From assembly GCA_020721875.1 (NCBI GenBank), contig DYLX01000002.1:17050-79972 (forward strand): DNA of 62,923 bases, given 5' to 3'. The position numbers and the translations under genes are program-made. Positions 51,362-58,318 of the stretch are shown in pieces. This DNA comes from Leptospira biflexa (lineage in GTDB: Bacteria > Spirochaetota > Spirochaetia > Treponematales > Rectinemataceae). Under the pieces are notes generated by a model. That model made no database searches, was not told the origin of the DNA, and worked only from the letters and a program-made list of their open reading frames with translations. Each line of letters opens with the position of its first letter. Position 1 is the first letter of the stretch.

Positions 51362-51660
51362 AAAAAAAAGCTCCACGAGACACGCCCGCACGTGAACTGC
51401 TTCACGTAAGGACGAATCCCGTGGAGCTGAATGCTCTCGGTAATCCGCGGTTCCACCTTACTTCGGCTCCCCGCGACAGGGGCCGCGCTCTCCGCCATTG
51501 ACGCATGGCACGCGATCCGCATTACAACAGCAGCAAAGCCGGTTCACACGGACAGCTCCGGAGTGGTTTTCATCGGACTTCGGCAGGATTCTTCCACCCA
51601 CGGCAACGCGGAATCCCTCTCTATGCGCGAAGTGTGCCGATTACTCTTCTCCATCAATGC
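51362..51660 (-). promoter_or_regulatory. T-box leader (threonine) of thrS
   Basis: Minus-strand RNA element that reads tRNA(Thr) charging. The T-box core AAGGTGGAACCGCGG lies at 51459-51445, matching the conserved AGGGTGGNACCGCG. Stem I has AGAGTA (loop-E strand), ATCGG/CCGAT flanking helix, AGAGAGGGAT and, on the 3' side, GAAAACCAC: the specifier position reads ACC, a threonine codon (51567-51565). The terminator stem is AGCTCCACG (51428-51420)/CGTGGAGCT (51377-51369) followed by seven T (51368-51362), 30 bases before the thrS start. The antiterminator would pair the T-box segment with sequence upstream of that stem. Confidence 0.93.
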
Positions 51661-51670
51661 ATTTTTTAGT

Positions 51671-51699
51671 ATTTTCCACATTTGTCAATTATATGTCAA
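51671..51699 (-). promoter_or_regulatory. Promoter of the T-box-thrS transcript
   Basis: Minus strand: TTGACA (51699-51694), exactly 17 bases, GAAAAT (51676-51671, four of six). A second perfect TTGACA overlaps at 51688-51683, so an alternative start a few bases downstream is possible. The transcription start would precede stem I by about 10 bases. The remaining stretch 51700-51799 up to the clpS promoter shows nothing else. Confidence 0.6.
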
Positions 51700-51799
51700 G
51701 GACTGTTCTTTAGCGCATGCGGTTCGTGTAGTATTTTTAGAGAAGATTCTCTCCAAAAACCATAAAGGTCGCTGCTCCGCAGAACCAGGGGGATGTCTC

Positions 51800-51828
51800 T
51801 TGTTAAAGTCGTGTGCAATGAGTATTTT
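51800..51828 (+). promoter_or_regulatory. Promoter of the clpS-clpA-aat operon
   Basis: TTGTTA (51800-51805), exactly 17 bases, TATTTT (51823-51828), each four of six; ATG 51837 follows eight bases later with no Shine-Dalgarno sequence. Leaderless layout. Confidence 0.4.
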
Positions 51829-51836
51829 TTATAAGT

Positions 51837-52154
51837 ATGGGAACGAAAGTCACATCACAGACGGATACGCAGGAACTCAATCGGGAAGAGCTCTCGGTTC
51901 AAGAGCCCGATGAGTATCGCGTCTATCTCATCAATGACGATTTTACGACAATGGAATTTGTGATATCGATTCTCATGACGGTATTTCACAAGAACCTTCC
52001 GGAAGCCACTAAGCTTACCCTGGAAGTTCATCGGAAGGGCCGCGGTATGGCGGGAGTATATCCTTACGACATCGCGGCCACGAAAACACAGCAAGTTCAC
52101 ACGATGGCCCGGCAGCGGGGTTTTCCTCTCCGCTGCGCAATGGAGAAAGCATGA
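51837..52154 (+). CDS. clpS: ATP-dependent Clp protease adaptor ClpS
   Basis: 105 residues. ClpS binds N-terminal Leu, Phe, Tyr or Trp of substrates and hands them to ClpA. After a disordered, charged N-terminal 25 residues comes the fold with DEYRVYLINDDFTTMEFVISILMTVFH (the DD region lines the pocket), EATKLTLEVHRKGRGMAGVYPYDIAATK and the terminal FPLRCAMEKA. The stop overlaps the clpA start (ATGA). It is the first gene of an N-degron operon with clpA and aat. Confidence 0.95.
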   Translation: MGTKVTSQTDTQELNREELSVQEPDEYRVYLINDDFTTMEFVISILMTVFHKNLPEATKLTLEVHRKGRGMAGVYPYDIAATKTQQVHTMARQRGFPLRCAMEKA

Positions 52155-54448
52155 AAGTAAGTTCTGAGGTGCAAGCGATATTCAACGCTGCCTACAACGA
52201 AGCTAAGCTTCGTAGTCATGAGTATCTTATGCCCGAGCATATTCTCTTTGCGAGTCTCTCCTTCGAGAAGGTGAGAAATATCTTCGAGAGTTGCGACGCC
52301 GACCTCGATCAGATGAAGCGAAGCATTGAGGCGTACTTCGAGCAGAAGATGCCGATCGTGCGAAATGCCGAACCCATTCAGAGCGCAGGTTTTCAGGCGG
52401 TGATCGAACGCGCCGTAATGCAGTCGCAGTCGGCAGGGAAAGAAGAGGTTCAGATTCCCGACCTTGTGGTTTCGCTGTACGACGAGGAGCGCACGTATGC
52501 CGGCTACCTCATGCGCAAGCTCGGCATCAAGAGGCTGCAGCTGCTCGAAGTGCTTTCACATGGCATTAGCGACGAGGAGATCGATTCGGGAGCCCTCTCC
52601 GAAGAAGAAACCGAAGAGCGCACCGAGGAGGGCGGCAAGGACCGCCGTGCTCAGCGCCAGGGCTCGCTCGAGCGCTTTGCAACCGACCTCACCGCAATGG
52701 CAATGGCAGGCAAACTCGAACCCGTTATCGGCCGAGACGCTGAAATTGAGCGTACAATTCAGGTTCTCTCGCGTAGACTCAAGAATAATCCGATCCACGT
52801 CGGCGACGCCGGTGTCGGCAAAACTGCCATCACCGAGGGTCTCGCCCAGCGCATCGCCTCAGATAACGTTCCCCCGAAACTCAAGGGCTATACAATTTGG
52901 TCGCTCGACATGGGATCGCTCCTCGCGGGTACCAAGTTCAGAGGCGATTTCGAGGAGCGGGTTAAAAAAGTTATCGATATGCTCCTTAAGAAGGAGAAGG
53001 CGATCCTCTTCATCGACGAGATCCACACGATCGTCGGCGCCGGCGCCGTGACGGGTAGCACGCTCGATGCATCGAATCTTCTTAAGCCTGCCCTGACCTC
53101 CGGCAAGCTCCGCTGCATCGGTTCGACCACCTACGATGAGTACAACAAGATATTCGAGAAGGATCGCGCGCTTTCGCGGCGCTTCCAGAAAATCGACATC
53201 GTCGAACCGACTATTCCCGAAACCGTCGAAATCCTCAAGGGTCTTAGATCGAAGTACGAAGAGTATCACGATGTCCGCTACAGCGATGAGACCCTCGAGA
53301 TCGCCGCGAAGCTCGCAGCTCAGTTTATCACCGAACGCAAGCTGCCCGACAAAGCCATCGACGTAATCGATGAGGCGGGCGCCCTCGCGCGTATCCGCGC
53401 CTATAAAGAGAACCAGAAGGAAGACATCAAGACGATCGATATAAGCCCCCACGACATCGAGGTGGTGATTGCGAAGATCGCGCGGATACCCGAGCGTACG
53501 GTGACATCTTCGGAAAAAGACAGGCTCGCCACGCTGGAGAACTCACTCAAACAGGAAGTCTTCGGTCAGAACCCCGCTATCGAGACAGTGGTGAAGGCGG
53601 TGAAACGCTCTCGTGCTGGATTCAGAGCCCCCGACAAACCCATCGCGAACTTCCTGTTTGTGGGCCCGACGGGCGTCGGCAAGACCGAGCTTGCTCGTCA
53701 GCTCTCGAAGCACCTCGGCATCGCGCTGCACCGTTTCGACATGAGCGAGTATCAGGAGAAACACACGGTATCGCGTCTCATCGGCTCGCCTCCGGGCTAT
53801 GTGGGCTATGAGGAGGGCGGCCTCCTCACTGACGCGATCCGCAAAACGCCAAATGCCGTAGTGCTTCTCGATGAGATCGAGAAGGCACACCCCGATATCT
53901 ACAATATTTTACTTCAGATCATGGATTACGCGACCCTCACCGACAATCAGGGTCGAAAAGCCGACTTCCGCAATGTAATCCTCATCATGACCAGCAACGC
54001 GGGCGCGCGTGACATCGGCAAGCCCCTCATCGGCTTTGGAGATCAGCAGGTGAGCACCTCTGCCCTCGATGAGGCGGTCGAGCGCGCGTTTTCTCCGGAG
54101 TTCCGCAACAGACTCGACGCGGTGGTGCACTTCGGAAACCTCTCGATGGACATCATCGAGCGCATTGTCAAGAAATCCATCGATGAATTCTCGACTCAGC
54201 TCGCGGAGAAGCGTGTCACACTTACTGTGTCTGAAGAGGTGATCCACTATCTTGCCGAGCGCGGATACTCGCGTGAATTCGGTGCCAGAAATATCAATCG
54301 GCTCGTCGAGGATCAGATAAAGACTGTCTTTGTGGACGAAGTGCTCTTTGGCCGGCTTGAGCACGGCGGCAATGCTGCCGCACGCCTCGAGAACGACAAA
54401 ATCGTCTTCGACATTCACGCCGAGGAGCCTGTGCTACAGGGCAACTGA
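52151..54448 (+). CDS. clpA: ATP-dependent Clp protease ATP-binding subunit ClpA
   Basis: 765 residues, ClpA length. AAA+ unfoldase that feeds ClpP (no clpP gene in the window). The N-domain (1-140) binds ClpS; an acidic linker (EEETEERTEEGGKD) follows. First AAA module: Walker A GDAGVGKTAITEG near 218, Walker B ILFIDEIHTIVGAG. Second module: Walker A GPTGVGKTELARQL near 505, Walker B VVLLDEIEKAHPDIYNILLQIMD, sensor STSNAG-type segment LIMTSNAGARDIG. There is no middle (M) coiled-coil domain, so it is ClpA, not ClpB or ClpC. Overlaps clpS by four bases; aat starts at the next base after its stop. Confidence 0.96.
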   Translation: MKVSSEVQAIFNAAYNEAKLRSHEYLMPEHILFASLSFEKVRNIFESCDADLDQMKRSIEAYFEQKMPIVRNAEPIQSAGFQAVIERAVMQSQSAGKEEVQIPDLVVSLYDEERTYAGYLMRKLGIKRLQLLEVLSHGISDEEIDSGALSEEETEERTEEGGKDRRAQRQGSLERFATDLTAMAMAGKLEPVIGRDAEIERTIQVLSRRLKNNPIHVGDAGVGKTAITEGLAQRIASDNVPPKLKGYTIWSLDMGSLLAGTKFRGDFEERVKKVIDMLLKKEKAILFIDEIHTIVGAGAVTGSTLDASNLLKPALTSGKLRCIGSTTYDEYNKIFEKDRALSRRFQKIDIVEPTIPETVEILKGLRSKYEEYHDVRYSDETLEIAAKLAAQFITERKLPDKAIDVIDEAGALARIRAYKENQKEDIKTIDISPHDIEVVIAKIARIPERTVTSSEKDRLATLENSLKQEVFGQNPAIETVVKAVKRSRAGFRAPDKPIANFLFVGPTGVGKTELARQLSKHLGIALHRFDMSEYQEKHTVSRLIGSPPGYVGYEEGGLLTDAIRKTPNAVVLLDEIEKAHPDIYNILLQIMDYATLTDNQGRKADFRNVILIMTSNAGARDIGKPLIGFGDQQVSTSALDEAVERAFSPEFRNRLDAVVHFGNLSMDIIERIVKKSIDEFSTQLAEKRVTLTVSEEVIHYLAERGYSREFGARNINRLVEDQIKTVFVDEVLFGRLEHGGNAAARLENDKIVFDIHAEEPVLQGN

Positions 54449-55240
54449 ATGCGGTTCATCATAACACCAGAGCACCTCGGAGCAGATGAGAACTTCTCGT
54501 TTCCACCTGCAGCTCTCGCCACAAGCGATGGAGTGGTTTGCTACGGTGGCAGTCTATCACCAGGGGTGCTGCTCTCGGCCTACCGTCAGGGCATATTCCC
54601 CTGGCCCTCGAATCCACGACTCCTCAGGTGGTGCAGCCCCAATCCACGCTTTATCATTCCAAAGAGCCGGCTACACATTGCAGAGTCGGCGGAAAAGGCC
54701 ATCCGTAAAGTGCTACGACCTCATTCAGCCTACTCTATCACACTCGATAGAGCCTTTCCCGAGGTGATCGCGAACTGCGCGCAGATACCCCGCGAAGGTC
54801 AACTTGGTACCTGGATTTTTCCCGAGCTCGTAAAAGGCTACAAAGAACTCCACCACGAGGGATTCGCCCACTCGGTGGAGGTATGGAAAGAAGGAAGGCT
54901 CGTGGGAGGGCTCTATGGAGTAAGCCTTGGCGCGGCCTTCTTCGGAGAATCGATGTTCAGCCTCGAAAGCAACGCTTCGAAGGTCGGCTTTTTATCACTC
55001 GCGGTCGAGCTTTTCTCGCGGGGCTTCGAATTCATCGACTGCCAGGTGTACACTCCCTACCTCGAATTGATGGGTGGAATCGATGTACCCCGTCCGTTGT
55101 ACCTTGCGATGCTCACCCGCGCGCTCACCATGCCGACCTTGAGAGGTTCCTGGGAGAGCGCATTTCCTGATTTTCCCAACAAAGATTTGATCCAATTTTA
55201 CGCACGGAATGCCAAACATGGTGCGCACTGTGGACGATAA
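54449..55240 (+). CDS. aat: Leucyl/phenylalanyl-tRNA--protein transferase
   Basis: 263 residues; the start follows the clpA stop without a gap. Aat transfers Leu or Phe from tRNA to N-terminal Lys or Arg, creating the destabilising residue that ClpS recognises. Motifs: VCYGGSLSPGVLLSAYRQGIFPWPS, WCSPNPRFIIPKSRLHI, GTWIFPELVKGYKELHHEGFAHSVEVW, LVGGLYGVSLGAAFFGESMFS, and FEFIDCQVYTPYLELMGG, all family hallmarks. Being downstream of clpS and clpA places tagging, recognition and unfolding in one transcript. Confidence 0.95.
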   Translation: MRFIITPEHLGADENFSFPPAALATSDGVVCYGGSLSPGVLLSAYRQGIFPWPSNPRLLRWCSPNPRFIIPKSRLHIAESAEKAIRKVLRPHSAYSITLDRAFPEVIANCAQIPREGQLGTWIFPELVKGYKELHHEGFAHSVEVWKEGRLVGGLYGVSLGAAFFGESMFSLESNASKVGFLSLAVELFSRGFEFIDCQVYTPYLELMGGIDVPRPLYLAMLTRALTMPTLRGSWESAFPDFPNKDLIQFYARNAKHGAHCGR

Positions 55241-55255
55241 GTGAGTGGAACAGAT

Positions 55256-57070
55256 ATGAAACTGCTTTTTGTACAATTGCCGACTCAGACTCCAGACTGG
55301 AGTTCGGCTCCCGCTAATATTCCGCTCGCCGCGGGCTACCTCGCCTCATACGCCGAATCGAAGGGCATCATTTCGCGCCGAGAGTGGTCCATTCTCGACG
55401 CTGCAATTGCCAATTACGGATCAGACGCCTCGATTATCGCCTCGATCGTAGGCCATGAGCCCGACGTGATCGCCTTCACTTTGTACTCCTGGAACCTTGA
55501 GCGCAGCACGTTCATCGCCCAGAGGCTCGCTTCACTCTTGCCGCGAGCAAGGCTCGTCGCGGGCGGCCCCGAAGTCGTTGAGGGCATGCCGATCACCGTG
55601 CGCTCGCCTTTCCACAGCCTCGTCTTTGGTGAAGGTGAACAGGCGTTCGCGGACTTGCTCCAAGATGTGATCCAGCACCGACCCGTTGCTCAGTCCTACC
55701 GCGCAGAGGATCCCCTCGACCTCGAAAAGCTTCCCAACCCCTACCTGACGGGCGCGCTTCGTTTTGATCCAAATATGCAAGTACACCTCGAGACGATGCG
55801 CGGCTGCAGTGCTAAGTGCTCCTATTGTTACTACGGAAAGAACTACAAGAACATCCGCCGATTCCCGCACCAGCAATCGCTGGAAGTAATCCGCGCTGCC
55901 GCTGCGGCGGATGTCCCCGAAGTATACATCATGGACCCGAACTTCCAGAGTGGTTCCGACTTCGCAGGCCGCCTCCGGGATATCGCCTTCGCCAACCGCT
56001 TAAACACCACGATCCACACGGAACTCAGACTTGAAGGCATCACTGAAGAGATCGCAGGCCTACTCAAGGAAGCCGGCGTAGCATCGGTGGAGGTTGGACT
56101 CCAGACCACGAACGCTAAAGCGCTTGAGGCGGTGCACAGAACCTTTGACAGAAAAGCATTCGAGCGCGGTGCCGAACTGTTGCAGAAACAGAAGATCGTT
56201 ATAAAAACTGGACTGATTTTAGGTCTCCCCTACGATGGTTACGAGCAGGTCATCGAAACCTTCGATTTTCTCGGAATGCAGGGCCTCGGACAGGAAGCTG
56301 AGCTCTACCCTCTCTCCCTGCTCCCCGGCACCGAGCTTCGCGAGCGCAGCGATGAATTCGGCATGAGTTCTATGGAGATTCCCCCCTACCTCGTGACGAG
56401 CACACACTGGATTTCCTACGATGATATGGTCGACTCGATCGCGGCCTTCGAGGAAAGTTTCGATGTTGAATGGGCGATGCCGCCTGCCCCACACTTCCAA
56501 CTCTTCAAAGAGGGATTCGTTTCGTTCATCGATACAAGAAAGCCCGAGAATATCGACTGGATGCGGCTCAACCCCGAAAAACTTTCCAGTTCGATCACGC
56601 TTCTCATCGATTCTGACGACCCTGAAATTCTCGCGCGAATCGTTAGGGCTGCGCGCGACTTGCGCAAGGATAATCCTTACACGCTCTACCAGATTGTGCT
56701 GACAAGCGAAACGCGCATTCCTTCGGAGAAGCTTGTCGAGCGGATACGCGATGCGTTTCTGAACCCAGAGCACTACTACGAGCTCGCGAACTCTTTCTCG
56801 CCCGATCCTCAGACGAGTTACCACACGCGCATGTTTTTCGCAACGAGAAATTTTACGCTTGCATACCGTGCCCTCGAAGAAGCTCAGGACATGGAGACCA
56901 TGGTCGTGCTGAACGGCAAGGGAGGTTACAATGCCGACAGACTCGCAGAACTCCTGCCCTATGTCATCTTCGACAAGCAGTCCCTGCCCTTCGACCGCCT
57001 CTATGAGCTAATCTCGATATACGCCGACTTCCCACACATGCTGATCGAAGCGTCGGATGGCCTCTTCTAG
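55256..57070 (+). CDS. B12-binding radical SAM protein
   Basis: 604 residues from ATG 55256 (GGA six bases upstream); GTG 55241, touching the aat stop, would add five residues. Residues 1-140 form a cobalamin-binding-like Rossmann domain (LFVQLPTQTPDWSSAPANIPLAAGYLASYA, PDVIAFTLYSWNLE, LVAGGPEVVEG, LVFGEGEQAF). The radical SAM core has its [4Fe-4S] cysteines at 184, 188 and 191 (MRGCSAKCSYCYYGK), then EVYIMDPNFQSG and VEVGLQTTNAKAL. A C-terminal domain of about 200 residues (DUF4080-like) follows. B12-type radical SAM enzymes often do methylation or ring rearrangement; the substrate is unknown. It appears to be the fourth gene of the clpS operon. Confidence 0.88.
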   Translation: MKLLFVQLPTQTPDWSSAPANIPLAAGYLASYAESKGIISRREWSILDAAIANYGSDASIIASIVGHEPDVIAFTLYSWNLERSTFIAQRLASLLPRARLVAGGPEVVEGMPITVRSPFHSLVFGEGEQAFADLLQDVIQHRPVAQSYRAEDPLDLEKLPNPYLTGALRFDPNMQVHLETMRGCSAKCSYCYYGKNYKNIRRFPHQQSLEVIRAAAAADVPEVYIMDPNFQSGSDFAGRLRDIAFANRLNTTIHTELRLEGITEEIAGLLKEAGVASVEVGLQTTNAKALEAVHRTFDRKAFERGAELLQKQKIVIKTGLILGLPYDGYEQVIETFDFLGMQGLGQEAELYPLSLLPGTELRERSDEFGMSSMEIPPYLVTSTHWISYDDMVDSIAAFEESFDVEWAMPPAPHFQLFKEGFVSFIDTRKPENIDWMRLNPEKLSSSITLLIDSDDPEILARIVRAARDLRKDNPYTLYQIVLTSETRIPSEKLVERIRDAFLNPEHYYELANSFSPDPQTSYHTRMFFATRNFTLAYRALEEAQDMETMVVLNGKGGYNADRLAELLPYVIFDKQSLPFDRLYELISIYADFPHMLIEASDGLF

Positions 57071-57171
57071 ACCGACGCGTGTACGAACGCACACTATATC
57101 TGCGCATGCCAGTCTTAGCGGATTTTTTGCACGCGACGCTCAAGCTTGCGGCTGCTTTAGTACATCTTCTT

Positions 57172-58152
57172 CTAGTACATCTTCCTGAGGTCTGCAAGCC
57201 AGATTCCTTTTCCGGTCTTCAAATAAGCTCTGATATTTTGCAGTGTCGTGTCTACAGACTTCCGCGTGGCCTGATTCGTGGAACCCCCTACATGGGGCGA
57301 CACAATAACATTCGGCAGTTTGTTGATGGAATAGCGTGATGGCGCCCCCACCACATCGCCATCCTTCGGATAATTGTACCAGGTGTCGATTGCCGCGCCC
57401 TTTAATACCCCCTGAGAGAGCGCGTCGTAGAGACCTTCCTCGTTCACAATGGCACCGCGCCCCACATTGACTAGAAATTTCCCTCTCATGCCCATGAGAA
57501 TCTCTCTTGAGAGGAGATTCTCAGTTTCAGCGGTGCCTGGCAGCGCGATGTACACTATTTCGGCTGCGTCGATGGCTTCAGCCATGGTCGGCACAAGAGC
57601 ATCGAAGTGTTCAGGAATTTCGCCACCGGCAGACTTATGCCAACCGTACACCTGACAGTGGAAAGCCTTGAGGAGCCCGGCAAGTGCCTGACCGATCGCA
57701 CCTGTCCCTAGAATCGCGCAGGTCCGTCCATAGATACTGTCCCAGTTGTCTTCGGCGCCCTTTCCAACCCAGAAACCGTGCCAGATATCATTTTTCAAAT
57801 CATTGTGAAATTCGATGATCCTGGCATAGAATGCCAGCGTCATGGCAAGCGCCCGTTCAGCCACATCGAAGGCGTTCGAGTGCACGTTATAGACCTGCAC
57901 GCCCTGAGCGATGAGGATTTCCGAGGGGAGGTGGTTCACGCCTGTAAATGGTTGAAAGAGAGCCTTGAGTCTCTTGGTTTTCAAAAATACGCTCGGGGGC
58001 ACGCGCCCGCCGAGAATGATATCGAGCGTGTCGAGTTCGGGAGAATCTTCACTAAGACCTTCGAGCCAGGTGTGTTCTGGAAACTCTTCCCTTAATTGCG
58101 CAATGGCCGGCGCCCAAACTGAGCGCTTCGGCATGAATGAACCGATTATCAT
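57172..58152 (-). CDS. D-isomer-specific 2-hydroxyacid dehydrogenase
   Basis: 326 residues from ATG 58152 (GGAG six bases upstream); ATG 58164 is four codons earlier, and a still longer frame to 58464 runs into the divergent ankyrin gene and is rejected. NAD-dependent oxidoreductase. NAD motif CAILGTGAIGQALAGLLKAF (GxGxxG) near 145, Arg in LVNVGRGAIVNEEGLYDAL, Glu/Asp region GAAIDTWYNYPKDGDV, and catalytic His in NVIVSPHVGGSTNQATRKS. Substrate could be phosphoglycerate, glyoxylate, pyruvate or another 2-oxoacid; context does not tell. It ends about 100 bases from the convergent radical SAM gene. Confidence 0.9.
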   Translation of the reverse strand: MIIGSFMPKRSVWAPAIAQLREEFPEHTWLEGLSEDSPELDTLDIILGGRVPPSVFLKTKRLKALFQPFTGVNHLPSEILIAQGVQVYNVHSNAFDVAERALAMTLAFYARIIEFHNDLKNDIWHGFWVGKGAEDNWDSIYGRTCAILGTGAIGQALAGLLKAFHCQVYGWHKSAGGEIPEHFDALVPTMAEAIDAAEIVYIALPGTAETENLLSREILMGMRGKFLVNVGRGAIVNEEGLYDALSQGVLKGAAIDTWYNYPKDGDVVGAPSRYSINKLPNVIVSPHVGGSTNQATRKSVDTTLQNIRAYLKTGKGIWLADLRKMY

Positions 58153-58318
58153 GGCATGCTCCATTCTGGTAAATTGAAACCTTCGGATATATGGAATCAT
58201 ATTTCCCTTAGAGTGCACAAGACAGCTGCATGAAATCAAGGTTCTTTTGCGATATAGATTGAGATGACTGAGCCTTTTTCCTAAACATGCCGATACTAAG
58301 AATGGAGAGTTATAACCG

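Noticed and set aside
51333..51383. Longer ThrS containing a TGS domain
   Set aside because: Only 17 in-frame codons precede ATG 51332, too few for a TGS domain, and the T-box terminator stem lies there.
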